This document shows, piece after piece, positions 35,274-44,297 of a stretch of 64,000 nt of DNA. The stretch comes from Bacteroides fragilis (lineage in GTDB: Bacteria > Bacteroidota > Bacteroidia > Bacteroidales > Bacteroidaceae). Below the pieces are notes generated by a model. The model saw only the letters and a program-made list of their open reading frames with translations. It was not told the DNA's origin and made no database searches. Positions within the stretch are counted from its first letter, which is position 1; each line of letters begins with the position of its first letter. The translations under genes and the position numbers were made by a program. Location of the stretch: contig NZ_SZUU01000005.1 of assembly GCF_019583405.1 (NCBI RefSeq), positions 291,345 to 355,344 of the forward strand, written 5' to 3'.

Positions 35274-35293
35274 AATGTAATCTGGATTACATT
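35274..35293. promoter_or_regulatory. Crp/Fnr-type operator upstream of nrfHA
   Basis: AATGTAATC-TG-GATTACATT is a perfect 9-bp dyad. A -7-like TTTCTTTG at 35313-35320 predicts a start near 35327, placing the dyad centre about 43 nt upstream, the class-II activator position. A Crp/Fnr-family gene ends this cluster. Confidence 0.6.
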
Positions 35294-35343
35294 CTTTTTA
35301 AATGGAAATCCCTTTCTTTGCATAAATACATAGCATACATACT

Positions 35344-35931
35344 ATGAAGGTAAAAGAATATATCCAATGGTTACTCCCTTCACGTAAGTGGAGAGTACTT
35401 GCGATCATTATAACAGGTGTGATTGTAGGTGGAGGGGCTCTGACCCTTTATATGCTTCGGGCACATACCTATCTGACCGATGATCCGGCTGCTTGTGTTA
35501 ATTGCCATATCATGGGGCCGTATTATGCGACGTGGTTCCATAGTTCGCATAGCAGGAATGCTATGTGCAATGACTGTCATGTTCCCCACGAAAATCCTGT
35601 GAAGAAATGGGTGTTCAAGGGAATGGATGGCATGCGCCACGTTGCTGTATTTCTGACACGGGGCGAGAAGGATGTGCTTCGGGCCAACAAAGAGAGTGCG
35701 GAGGTGATTATGAACAATTGCATTCGTTGCCATACACAACTGAATACGGAATTTGTAAATACGGGACGAATAGATTATATGATGTCTCAGGTAGGTGAAG
35801 GGAAAGCTTGTTGGGACTGTCATCGGGACGTACCGCATGGCGGAAGCAACAGTGCTGCCTCCACTCCTGACGCATTAGTACCTTATCCGGATTCTCCCAC
35901 ACCGGAGTGGTTGAGAAAGATGATAGAATAA
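35344..35931 (+). CDS. nrfH: Cytochrome c nitrite reductase small subunit (quinol oxidase)
   Basis: A 195-residue NapC/NirT-type protein: one membrane anchor (VLAIIITGVIVGGGALTLYM, 18-37) and four CxxCH haem sites (CVNCH 51-55, CNDCH 75-79, CIRCH 126-130, CWDCH 156-160). Met57, two residues past the first haem His, fits the unusual Met ligand known in NrfH. It takes electrons from menaquinol and passes them to NrfA on the periplasmic side. It is the first gene of the nrf operon. Confidence 0.97.
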   Translation: MKVKEYIQWLLPSRKWRVLAIIITGVIVGGGALTLYMLRAHTYLTDDPAACVNCHIMGPYYATWFHSSHSRNAMCNDCHVPHENPVKKWVFKGMDGMRHVAVFLTRGEKDVLRANKESAEVIMNNCIRCHTQLNTEFVNTGRIDYMMSQVGEGKACWDCHRDVPHGGSNSAASTPDALVPYPDSPTPEWLRKMIE

Positions 35932-35955
35932 ATAAAAAATCAAGATAACAAAATT

Positions 35956-37437
35956 ATGGAAAAGAAACTGAAATCATGGCAAGGATGGTTGTTGTTCTGC
36001 GGAGCGATGGTAGTCGTTTTTGTGCTTGGGCTTGTTGTCTCGGCGCTGATGGAACGCCGGGCAGAGACGGTAAGCGTTTTCAATAACAAACGGGTGGAAA
36101 TTACCGGAATAGAACCACGAAACGAAGTGTTTGGGGATAACTACCCACGTGAGTATGAAACATGGAAAGAAACGGCTAAGACCGATTTCAAGAGTGAATT
36201 TAACGGTAACGAAGCGGTAGATGTACTTGCACAACGTCCCGAGATGGTGGTGCTTTGGGCCGGCTATGCATTCTCAAAAGATTATTCGACTCCGAGGGGA
36301 CATATGCATGCTATTGAGGACATTACACATTCACTCCGTACCGGTGCGCCGATGGATGATAAGAGCGGGCCGCAACCTTCTACCTGCTGGACTTGTAAGA
36401 GTCCGGACGTTCCTCGCATGATGGAAGCTATTGGAGTGGATTCGTTCTATAATAATAAGTGGGGAGCTTTCGGTAGTGAGATCGTCAATCCGATAGGTTG
36501 CGCCGATTGTCATGAACCGACGAATATGAAACTTCATATTAGCCGTCCGGCTTTGCGCGAGGCATTTGCCCGTCAGGGGAAAGATATCGATAAAGCGACT
36601 CCGCAGGAAATGCGTTCGTTGGTATGCGCACAATGCCACGTGGAATATTATTTCAAGGGAGATGGCAAATACCTGACTTTCCCTTGGGATAAAGGATTTT
36701 CGGTAGAAGATATGGAAGCCTACTATGACGAGGCCGACTTTGCCGATTATACACATGCACTGAGCAAAGCCCGTATACTGAAAGCACAACATCCGGACTA
36801 CGAGATCTCTCAGATGGGAATTCATGCCCAACGCGGAGTGTCGTGCGCCGATTGTCATATGCCCTACAAAAGCGAGGGAGGCATGAAATTCAGCGATCAC
36901 CACATTCAGAGTCCGTTAGCTATGATCGACCGGACTTGTCAGGTTTGTCATCGTGAGAGCGAAGAGACATTGCGGAATAATGTATATGACCGTCAGCGTA
37001 AAGCGAATGAAATTCGTGGCCGCCTGGAACAGGAGTTGGCTAAAGCGCATATTGAAGCTAAATTCGCCTGGGATAAAGGTGCGACGGATACTCAGATGGC
37101 AGAGGCGTTGAAGTTGATTCGCCAGGCCCAGTGGAGATGGGATTTCGGCGTGGCTTCACACGGTGGTGCGTTCCATGCTCCGCAAGAGATACAGCGCATT
37201 CTGGGACACGGACTTGATAAAGCTTTGCAGGCCCGTCTTGCCATCTCAAAAGTGTTGGCTCAGCATGGCTATACAGCCGATGTGCCGATGCCTGATATTT
37301 CGACTAAAGAGAAAGCGCAGCAGTATATCGGTCTCGATATGCAGAAAGAGCGTGAAGCGAAAGATAAATTCCTGAAAACAGTAGTACCCGAATGGTTGGA
37401 GAAAGCGAAGGCTAACGGTCGTCTGGCTAAACTGTAA
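35956..37437 (+). CDS. nrfA: Pentahaem ammonia-forming cytochrome c nitrite reductase
   Basis: 493 residues. An uncleaved signal/anchor (WLLFCGAMVVVFVLGLVVSA) precedes five haem sites: the active-site CWTCK with lysine ligand (144-148), CADCH (182-186), CAQCH (224-228), CADCH (297-301) and CQVCH (328-332). It reduces nitrite to ammonium with six electrons. The 24-nt gap after nrfH shows co-transcription. All key residues expected by eye are present. Confidence 0.98.
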   Translation: MEKKLKSWQGWLLFCGAMVVVFVLGLVVSALMERRAETVSVFNNKRVEITGIEPRNEVFGDNYPREYETWKETAKTDFKSEFNGNEAVDVLAQRPEMVVLWAGYAFSKDYSTPRGHMHAIEDITHSLRTGAPMDDKSGPQPSTCWTCKSPDVPRMMEAIGVDSFYNNKWGAFGSEIVNPIGCADCHEPTNMKLHISRPALREAFARQGKDIDKATPQEMRSLVCAQCHVEYYFKGDGKYLTFPWDKGFSVEDMEAYYDEADFADYTHALSKARILKAQHPDYEISQMGIHAQRGVSCADCHMPYKSEGGMKFSDHHIQSPLAMIDRTCQVCHRESEETLRNNVYDRQRKANEIRGRLEQELAKAHIEAKFAWDKGATDTQMAEALKLIRQAQWRWDFGVASHGGAFHAPQEIQRILGHGLDKALQARLAISKVLAQHGYTADVPMPDISTKEKAQQYIGLDMQKEREAKDKFLKTVVPEWLEKAKANGRLAKL

Positions 37438-37440
37438 ACT

Positions 37441-38682
37441 ATGTGGCAGAAACCTTGGGGATATAAAGAAGGGTTCGCCATCTGTGGCGGACTTTTTCTG
37501 ACAGGCATTTTCCTGCAAATGACGTTGGGGAAGTGCACACTTTCCATTCTTTCTTACCCTGTGAATGTGTGTGTAGGGTTGCTATATGTCGTTATCTTGT
37601 TATCGGCCTACACCTTTTCACAAAAGAGTTATTTTATCCGGTGGATGGGGAGCTGTCAGGCTGCCGTTTCATCCATGGTGTCAGTGGCCGTGCTCACTGT
37701 AGTGATGGGACTGATCCGCCAGGTGAAGTCCGATATACCTTTGTCCGGTATTGAAAACTGGCTGGGATTTTCGCAAATGTTGTCCGCCTGTTCGTTTGTG
37801 CTGTTGTTCCTCTGGATGGTCACTTTGTTGGGGTTGACCACCATTCGGCGGATTCATCATTTCCATTGGCGGGACGTTCCTTTTGTGCTGAACCATCTGG
37901 GACTTTTCCTTGCACTGACCGGAGCTGTATTGGGAAATGCCGATATGGAGCGTCTGCATATGACTACAAAGATAGGACAAGCCGAATGGCGGGCTTCCGA
38001 TGAAAATCAGAAAATGCGGGAGCTGCCTTTGGCTATCGAGCTTCAGAACTTTACGATTGATGAATATCCCCCGAAATTGATGTTGATTGACAATGAAACA
38101 GGTAAAGCACTGCCGGTCGGGAAGCCGGAAAACCTGCTGATTGAAGATGATTTTCGTGCCGGGCATTTGCTCGATTGGGAAATCCACATAGAGAAGAAAC
38201 TCCCTTTGGCAGCCAGTGTAGCGACTCAGGATACTTTGAACTTTGTGGACTTTCCTTCAATGGGAGCTGCTTATGCTGTCTATCTGACGGCAGTGAATGA
38301 TAAAACAGGCCGGAAACATGAAGGATGGGTGAGTTGTGGCAGTTTTATGTTTCCTTATAAGGCTATCCGTCTCGATGATCAGACCAGTTTGGTAATGCCC
38401 GAGCGTGAACCTCGCCGTTTTGCATCCGAGGTGAAAGTTTATACAGAGTCGGGACGCCGTGATTCGGCCACGATTGAGGTAAATAAACCTTTTGAGTTGG
38501 AGGGATGGAAAATATATCAGTTAAGTTATGACGAGTCGAAAGGTCGCTGGAGCGATATAAGCGTGTTTGAACTGGTTCGTGATCCGTGGTTACCGGTGGT
38601 TTATACCGGTATCTGGATGATGATAGCCGGAGCTGTCTGCCTGTTCGCCCTGTCACAGAAAAGAAAGGAGGACAACGTATGA
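37441..38682 (+). CDS. resB: ResB/Ccs1-like cytochrome c maturation protein
   Basis: A 413-residue membrane protein with three to four N-terminal helices, a large periplasmic domain (about 170-370) and a last helix near 385-405. The VLNHLGLFLALTGAVLG region carries a His typical of ResB. In System II maturation, ResB/CcsB with CcsA delivers haem to apocytochromes. It starts three bases after the nrfA stop and ends overlapping ccsA, so it is dedicated to maturing NrfHA. Its small size compared with many ResB proteins is common in Bacteroidetes. Confidence 0.85.
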   Translation: MWQKPWGYKEGFAICGGLFLTGIFLQMTLGKCTLSILSYPVNVCVGLLYVVILLSAYTFSQKSYFIRWMGSCQAAVSSMVSVAVLTVVMGLIRQVKSDIPLSGIENWLGFSQMLSACSFVLLFLWMVTLLGLTTIRRIHHFHWRDVPFVLNHLGLFLALTGAVLGNADMERLHMTTKIGQAEWRASDENQKMRELPLAIELQNFTIDEYPPKLMLIDNETGKALPVGKPENLLIEDDFRAGHLLDWEIHIEKKLPLAASVATQDTLNFVDFPSMGAAYAVYLTAVNDKTGRKHEGWVSCGSFMFPYKAIRLDDQTSLVMPEREPRRFASEVKVYTESGRRDSATIEVNKPFELEGWKIYQLSYDESKGRWSDISVFELVRDPWLPVVYTGIWMMIAGAVCLFALSQKRKEDNV

Positions 38683-39470
38683 GTTGGGATCATTTTGTGA
38701 TATTTGCCATGGCAGCTCTTCTGTGTTGGGCTATCGGTGCCGTTGCCGCATGGAAAGAGAAAGGGCAGTTTGTTGTTTATGCAGCCACGTTGGCAGGACT
38801 GGCCGTCTTTTTTGCTTTTATCCTTGGGATGTGGATTTCATTGGAACGGCCTCCGATGCGTACAATGGGTGAAACCCGATTGTGGTATTCTTTCTTTTTA
38901 CCTTTGGCGGGCATCATCACTTATAGCCGCTGGCGATATAAGTGGATTCTGAGTTTCAGCTTTGTTCTTTCGCTTGTGTTCATCTGTATCAACCTGTTTA
39001 AACCCGAGATACATAATAAAACCTTGATGCCTGCTTTGCAAAGTCCTTGGTTTGCACCGCATGTCATTGTATATATGTTTGCTTATGCTATGTTGGGCGC
39101 AGCGGCCGTTATGGCGGTATACCTGCTTTGGATCAAGAAAAAAGCTACCAAAGAACGTGAGATGGAACTGTGTGATAATTTGGTCAATGTAGGACTATCC
39201 TTCATGACATTGGGAATGTTGTTCGGAGCTTTGTGGGCTAAAGAGGCCTGGGGGCATTACTGGAGTTGGGATCCGAAGGAAACCTGGGCGGCAGCCACGT
39301 GGATAGGCTATCTCTGTTATATCCACTACCGGATGAACAGGCGGCAAAAAGTACGTATGGCACTTGTCGGACTCCTCATCTGTTTTGCATTGCTGCAAAT
39401 GTGTTGGTATGGCATTAATTATCTGCCATCGGCACAGGGAACCAGCGTACATACGTATAATTTGAATTGA
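38679..39470 (+). CDS. ccsA: CcsA-type haem delivery protein
   Basis: A 263-residue polytopic membrane protein with the Trp-rich haem-handling motif WGHYWSWDPKETWA and flanking His (PHVIVYMF; CYIHYRMN). The start is the ATG at 38679-38681, which overlaps the resB stop (ATGA), with AAAGGAGGA just upstream; an earlier in-frame codon lies inside resB. It forms the cytochrome c synthetase with ResB. Confidence 0.92.
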   Translation: MSWDHFVIFAMAALLCWAIGAVAAWKEKGQFVVYAATLAGLAVFFAFILGMWISLERPPMRTMGETRLWYSFFLPLAGIITYSRWRYKWILSFSFVLSLVFICINLFKPEIHNKTLMPALQSPWFAPHVIVYMFAYAMLGAAAVMAVYLLWIKKKATKEREMELCDNLVNVGLSFMTLGMLFGALWAKEAWGHYWSWDPKETWAAATWIGYLCYIHYRMNRRQKVRMALVGLLICFALLQMCWYGINYLPSAQGTSVHTYNLN

Positions 39471-39502
39471 TAAATCGCTAACTACTAATTACTAATTGAG
39501 TT

Positions 39503-40768
39503 ATGAGAATCACGAATCTAATCTGGGCAGCAATGCTTTTTGCACCGCTGTCCGCCTTTGCACAGCAACAAAAGGAGAATCAGTTTACAATTGATGCACA
39601 AATACGTACTCGTGGTGAATACCGCAATGGAGTGTTGAACCCCCGTCCCGAAGGCGCAAGTCCGACTTTCTTTATCAACGAGCGGGCACGGCTATCCTTA
39701 GGTTATCAGCGCGATCGCCTGCAAATGAAACTTGCTGCACAGCATGTAGGGGTGTGGGGGCAGGATCCGCAGATCGATAAAAACGGACGGTTTATTTTGC
39801 ACGAAGCTTGGGCACGGCTTGATTTTTCAAAAGGTCTGTTTGCGCAGTTGGGGCGTCAGCCACTCTCGTATGATGATGAACGTCTGCTTGGCGGACTGGA
39901 CTGGAATGTGGCAGGCCGCTTCCACGATGCATTGAAATTGGGGTATGAAAGCAAGATGCACAAGTTGCATTTGATACTGGCTTTTAATCAGAATAATGAA
40001 GATCGCTCCTATGGTGGCACTTATTATGCTCCCGGTGGACAGCCTTATAAAACTATGCAAACGGTATGGTATAATGGCCGGTGGGCTAAAGATTTCACTG
40101 CTTCACTGCTTTTTATGAATACCGGATTTGAAACAGGGACGGAAGAAAAGGGTAAAACTGCTAATATGCAGACGATGGGTACTTATCTGGTGTATACACC
40201 CGGGGCATGGTTGCTGAACGGTAGCGTCTATTACCAGTCGGGTAAAAACAAAGCCGACAAGAAGGTATCCGCTTATATGTTCAGCTTGAAAGCCGGGTAT
40301 AAGATTGATCCAAAGTGGAGTGTAAGCCTCGGCACGGACTACCTGAGCGGAGATCCCGACAGTAAGAAGGTAACTACTTTTGATCCGCTTTACGGGACAC
40401 ATCATAAATTCTATGGAGGAATGGATTATTTTTATGCATCGGCTTATAACAAAGGTTTGTGGGACAAAATACTCAGTGTTGATTTCAAGCCGACCCCAAA
40501 GATAGGGTTCTCACTGAATTATCACCATTTTTCTACGACTTATGACGTAACGGCCACAGACGGTAAAGAAGGACGCAGTCTGGGATCGGAGTTCGATTTG
40601 CAGGTAGATTATACTTTGATGGAAGATGTAAAACTGACAGCCGGTTATTCGACCATGCTTGGAACTAAATATATGGACATTGTAAAAGGTGGCAGCCATA
40701 AGAGCTGGCAGGACTGGGGATGGCTGACACTGAACATCAATCCGCGTATTTTATTTACCAAGTGGTAG
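39503..40768 (+). CDS. Alginate-export-family outer-membrane porin
   Basis: A 421-residue outer-membrane beta-barrel: signal peptide (cut after AFA), then ERARLSLGYQRDRLQ and GRQPLSYDDERLLGGLDWN, typical of the alginate_exp/porin family found next to nitrate and nitrite enzymes. The final strand NINPRILFTKW ends near the stop. Its position after the cytochrome genes suggests passage of nitrite or another small anion, not alginate. It lies 32 nt after ccsA. Confidence 0.82.
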   Translation: MRITNLIWAAMLFAPLSAFAQQQKENQFTIDAQIRTRGEYRNGVLNPRPEGASPTFFINERARLSLGYQRDRLQMKLAAQHVGVWGQDPQIDKNGRFILHEAWARLDFSKGLFAQLGRQPLSYDDERLLGGLDWNVAGRFHDALKLGYESKMHKLHLILAFNQNNEDRSYGGTYYAPGGQPYKTMQTVWYNGRWAKDFTASLLFMNTGFETGTEEKGKTANMQTMGTYLVYTPGAWLLNGSVYYQSGKNKADKKVSAYMFSLKAGYKIDPKWSVSLGTDYLSGDPDSKKVTTFDPLYGTHHKFYGGMDYFYASAYNKGLWDKILSVDFKPTPKIGFSLNYHHFSTTYDVTATDGKEGRSLGSEFDLQVDYTLMEDVKLTAGYSTMLGTKYMDIVKGGSHKSWQDWGWLTLNINPRILFTKW

Positions 40769-40789
40769 GATTGGTACGGGAGAAAATGC

Positions 40790-40797
40790 TATCTTTG
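40790..40797 (+). promoter_or_regulatory. -7 element of the Crp/Fnr gene
   Basis: TATCTTTG lies 17 nt before the GTG start, so the regulator has its own promoter with a very short leader besides read-through from the nrf operon. Confidence 0.6.
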
Positions 40798-40814
40798 CTA
40801 AAAAGACAAGCATT

Positions 40815-41501
40815 GTGGTAAAAGTAGAGTTTACAGACGAATATCAAAAAATCTTGTGGCAGATATCTTTATTTAAGGATATGGATGTCAGTTTGCAACG
40901 TCGGCTGCCTTTGGAACTGGAACTTTCGGTGTACGAGGTTGCCAGGAAAGAGGTCGTATTGAAGCAGGACACCTATTGCAATCATTTGTATGTATTGCTG
41001 AAGGGAGAACTGGAGGTCAATATCGTTGATGTGGCAGGAAATCTGGTGAAGGTAGAAGATATTCGTGCTCCCCGTGCTTTTGCCACTCCCCATCTGTTTG
41101 GAGACAAGAATCTTTTGCCTGCTACGTTTACTGCCAGCGAAGATTCTGTTTTGCTGATGGCTACCCGTACTTCCGTTTTTAAGTTGATCAGTTCCGTGCC
41201 CGATTTACTGCACCGTTTCCTGTGTGTCACAGGCAATTGTAACAAGTGTACAGTCACCCGTCTGAGGATTCTTTCTTACAAGATGCTGCGTAGCCGTTTG
41301 GTTTATTACTTCATGGAGCATAAGATTTCTCCGAATACAGCCCTGTTGGAACACAATCAGGTTCAATTGGCAGAATATTTAGGAGTGACGCGTCCGGCAC
41401 TCTCGAAGGAGATAAATAAGATGATGAAGGAGGGGCTGATTTCGATTAATAAGAAAGTAGTGACGTTGGAAGATATGGCGGCACTCAAAGAATATATCTG
41501 A
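40815..41501 (+). CDS. Crp/Fnr-family transcriptional regulator
   Basis: A 228-residue regulator with GTG start: cyclic-nucleotide-type sensor fold (about 25-125, HLYVLLKGELEVNI), a dimer helix, and a C-terminal winged helix (NQVQLAEYLGVTRPALSKEINKM). The N-terminal cysteines of true FNR Fe-S sensors are missing, but the dimer region has CVTGNCNKC, which could bind metal or sense redox. It probably controls nrfHA through the palindrome at 35274. Confidence 0.88.
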   Translation: MVKVEFTDEYQKILWQISLFKDMDVSLQRRLPLELELSVYEVARKEVVLKQDTYCNHLYVLLKGELEVNIVDVAGNLVKVEDIRAPRAFATPHLFGDKNLLPATFTASEDSVLLMATRTSVFKLISSVPDLLHRFLCVTGNCNKCTVTRLRILSYKMLRSRLVYYFMEHKISPNTALLEHNQVQLAEYLGVTRPALSKEINKMMKEGLISINKKVVTLEDMAALKEYI

Positions 41502-41529
41502 AACGGTATCTGCTATAGATACCGTTTCA
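41499..41529. terminator. Bidirectional terminator built into two coding ends
   Basis: TGAAACGGTATCT (41499-41511) pairs perfectly with 41517-41529 around a 5-nt loop. The left arm contains the Crp/Fnr stop codon, and the right arm encodes the last residues (KRYL) of the convergent hydrolase. Confidence 0.75.
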
Positions 41530-43396
41530 GTGCTTTACTCCAGATTTTATATCCCTCTTCTGTCAGGTGTAATCCGTCTGTAGTCAGTTCTTTTCGCATC
41601 ACGTTGCTGCCTTTTTCCGTAAATAATGGAAAGAGGTGGATAAAAGGTATTTTCTTTTCTTTGGCAAGTGCTTCGAGTTTGCGGTTAATTTCGGGTATCA
41701 GGTCAGTTTTTCCGGTCATCGTTTTATATCGTCCGAACGATTCGTTGATAGGCAGAAGACTCTGTATGTAGAGTTTGGTACATGGCGATTCGGTCTGGAT
41801 TTTCTCTATGACTTTGGTTATCAAACTTACTACACTATCGGTGCTCAGGTCGTGTGAAACATCGTTGATTCCGGTCATCAGGAAAAGTTTCTGAGGGGTC
41901 CCCGGTAATATCTGAAAAAGACGTTGACAGATTCCCAACGCTTCGTCACCAATGATCCCCCGATTCCTTATGTTCTTTTTATTTAAGCGTTTGCTCCAGT
42001 CTCCACCGTTTTCTGTGAGGCTGTTACCCACCATCACAACATCTTTCGGACCGATGGGCGCTTCTGCTTCAAATTGCAGGAAACGTTTGTAATAATGATC
42101 TGTATATACTTGTGCCGGAGGACAGATAGAAGCGGCTACTGCATTGGCTACCAGCGAACGGAGACGAACTACACTGTGACCGTCCTCCGGATGAACGGCG
42201 TTGACCAGCAGAATGACAGCCGTGTCGTTATCCGGATCGATGATGATTGAAGTTCCTGTATACCCTGTATGTCCAAAGGTATTCGGACCGAAAAGGTCGC
42301 CTTTATTTGAGGCATAGGGGGAAGAAACATCCCATCCCGGAGTACGCCCGAATCCGGCCAGTTCACGGGGAACTGTACACATGGTTTTTACTCCCGGTGG
42401 GCTGAGGATACGGCGTCCATTATATTCACCTCCGTTGAGAAGAGCGGCTGCGAGGATGCCCATGTCATTCGCATCGGAGAAGACACCTGCATTGCCGGAA
42501 ATTCCCCCGTTCAGGATACGTGCCAACGGATCGTGTACTTGTCCGCAGAGTACGCTTCCGTCTTTTTGCCTTTCGGTAGGCGCAATCCGGTCCATCCAGG
42601 GATAGGCTACCGTATTTATCCACTTTCCGTCTTTCTGTTGTATAGTAGGCAGATAATCCGTGTGCCGCATTCCCAGTACATCAAAAATATTCTTTTTGGC
42701 AAAGTCTCGCAAGCTTTGCCCGGTAATGGTCTCGATAATATGTTGCAAAGTGATGTAATTAAGGCAACTATACTGAAAGTTTGTTTGAGGTTTGAAATCG
42801 CGTTTGCAAGTGGAAATATACTCCATCAGTCCTTTGGGATTAGGAGAACCATATTTCTCCTGTAACTCGGATACCGGTGCGTATGGGGGAAGACCTGAAG
42901 TATGTGTCATAAGGTCTATAATACGAATGTCCCTCTTCTCACCGTTTTCTCCGCGCCATTCCTGGAAATCGGGGAGGTAGAAACTGGCACGATCGAGCAA
43001 ACGCAGTTGTCCGCGCTCGATCAGGATCATGGCCGAAACAGCTGTTGATATTGATTTACTGCAGGAAGCCATGTCGAAAACGGTATTTATTTCCATCGGC
43101 TCCACATTGGGATAGATCCGTTTATTGCCATAAGCTTTGAGGTAAGCCATTTTGCCATGACGGACGACAGCAAGTACGGCTCCCGGTATTTCTTTGTGAT
43201 CGATTGCCCGTTGAATAGCTTTATCGGCATGTAACAGACGGTGAGAGTCCATGCCCACTTGTTCGGGGGCTACACGTGGCAGAGATTGTGCCAGAGCTTG
43301 CAAGCTGCAAAGCAAGATTGAAAAGGTAGTGAGTAAAAACCTCACACCTTTCCCCTCTCTTGTCGAGAGAGGAGAAAAGTTGATTTTGTTTTCCAT
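41513..43396 (-). CDS. Serine hydrolase (class C beta-lactamase fold) fused to SGNH hydrolase
   Basis: A 627-residue exported two-domain protein. The start is the ATG at 43394-43396; an upstream TTG would add two residues. The N-terminal domain (about 40-430) has SCSK at 111-114 (nucleophile Ser, Lys), a Tyr-x-Asn-like FQYSCLN, and HTGYTG in place of KTG, as in penicillin-binding-protein-like esterases and amidases. The C-terminal SGNH domain has VGNSLT, GIND and DGLH (607-610). The fusion suggests work on acylated cell-wall sugars or peptides. It is the last gene of the MurNAc salvage run. Confidence 0.85.
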   Translation of the reverse strand: MENKINFSPLSTREGKGVRFLLTTFSILLCSLQALAQSLPRVAPEQVGMDSHRLLHADKAIQRAIDHKEIPGAVLAVVRHGKMAYLKAYGNKRIYPNVEPMEINTVFDMASCSKSISTAVSAMILIERGQLRLLDRASFYLPDFQEWRGENGEKRDIRIIDLMTHTSGLPPYAPVSELQEKYGSPNPKGLMEYISTCKRDFKPQTNFQYSCLNYITLQHIIETITGQSLRDFAKKNIFDVLGMRHTDYLPTIQQKDGKWINTVAYPWMDRIAPTERQKDGSVLCGQVHDPLARILNGGISGNAGVFSDANDMGILAAALLNGGEYNGRRILSPPGVKTMCTVPRELAGFGRTPGWDVSSPYASNKGDLFGPNTFGHTGYTGTSIIIDPDNDTAVILLVNAVHPEDGHSVVRLRSLVANAVAASICPPAQVYTDHYYKRFLQFEAEAPIGPKDVVMVGNSLTENGGDWSKRLNKKNIRNRGIIGDEALGICQRLFQILPGTPQKLFLMTGINDVSHDLSTDSVVSLITKVIEKIQTESPCTKLYIQSLLPINESFGRYKTMTGKTDLIPEINRKLEALAKEKKIPFIHLFPLFTEKGSNVMRKELTTDGLHLTEEGYKIWSKALKRYL

Positions 43397-43428
43397 ACTC
43401 AATGGTATTGTGGGTTAGAGTGGTTCGG

Positions 43429-44274
43429 TTATCCGGCTTTATAAGCATCTATTGCTTTTTTCACGGAACCGTGCATCAGCAACAATGCTTTTGCTTTATC
43501 ATATTCAAGTCCGAGTTCTTCAATAATCATACGAGTACCACGGTCTACGAGCTTCCGGTTGCTGAGCTGCATGTTGACCATCTTGTTACCTTTCACGCGT
43601 CCTAATTGAATCATAACCGAGGTTGTGATCATATTCAGGATCATCTTTTGTCCCGTTCCCGATTTCATGCGTGAACTGCCCGTCACATATTCGGGACCTA
43701 CAATCATTTCGATGGCTATATCGGCCTCAGCTGCCATCGGAGAATTTGGGTTGCTGGTAATGCAACCGGTGAGGATGCCATGTTCGCGGGCAACATGCAT
43801 AGCTCCGATTACGTAGGGAGTTGTACCTGAAGCTGCAATACCAATGACAGTATCTTTGTCATTGATGTTATGTTCCGTCAGTTCTTCCCAGCCCCGGGAG
43901 GTATTATCTTCGGCATTTTCTACCGGATTGCGCAAAGCTGTATCTCCGCCTGCTATCAGGCCGATAATCAATGTGGGGGGCATACCGAAGGTCGGTGGGA
44001 TTTCTGAAGCATCAAGTACTCCGAGACGTCCGCTGGTACCGGCTCCCATATAAAAAATGCGTCCTCCCTGTTTCATTCGGGGAACTATCTGCATGACTAA
44101 CTTCTCTATTTGAGGAATTGCTTTCTGTACGGCAAGAGCTACTTTCCGGTCTTCCGTATTGATGTCTTCCAGTATTTCGCGGACCGACTTCTTTTCAAGA
44201 TCGTCATAAAGCGAGGGTTGCTCGGAGATTTTGATGAAAGAAGTTTTATTTGATTTTTCTATATTACTATTCAT
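43429..44274 (-). CDS. murQ: N-acetylmuramic acid 6-phosphate etherase
   Basis: A 281-residue SIS-domain lyase. GAGTSGRLGVLDASE holds the likely catalytic Glu91, and ENAEDN holds Glu122, spaced as in the E. coli pair E83/E114. It converts MurNAc-6-P to GlcNAc-6-P and D-lactate in the cytoplasm. It lies 23 nt after the MurK-type kinase gene that makes its substrate. Confidence 0.96.
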   Translation of the reverse strand: MNSNIEKSNKTSFIKISEQPSLYDDLEKKSVREILEDINTEDRKVALAVQKAIPQIEKLVMQIVPRMKQGGRIFYMGAGTSGRLGVLDASEIPPTFGMPPTLIIGLIAGGDTALRNPVENAEDNTSRGWEELTEHNINDKDTVIGIAASGTTPYVIGAMHVAREHGILTGCITSNPNSPMAAEADIAIEMIVGPEYVTGSSRMKSGTGQKMILNMITTSVMIQLGRVKGNKMVNMQLSNRKLVDRGTRMIIEELGLEYDKAKALLLMHGSVKKAIDAYKAG

Positions 44275-44297
44275 GTTTTTGTTCTTTATTCGTATTT

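Noticed and set aside
39503..40768. A true alginate exporter
   Set aside because: No alginate genes are nearby; the family name is historical and the nrf context points to a general anion porin.
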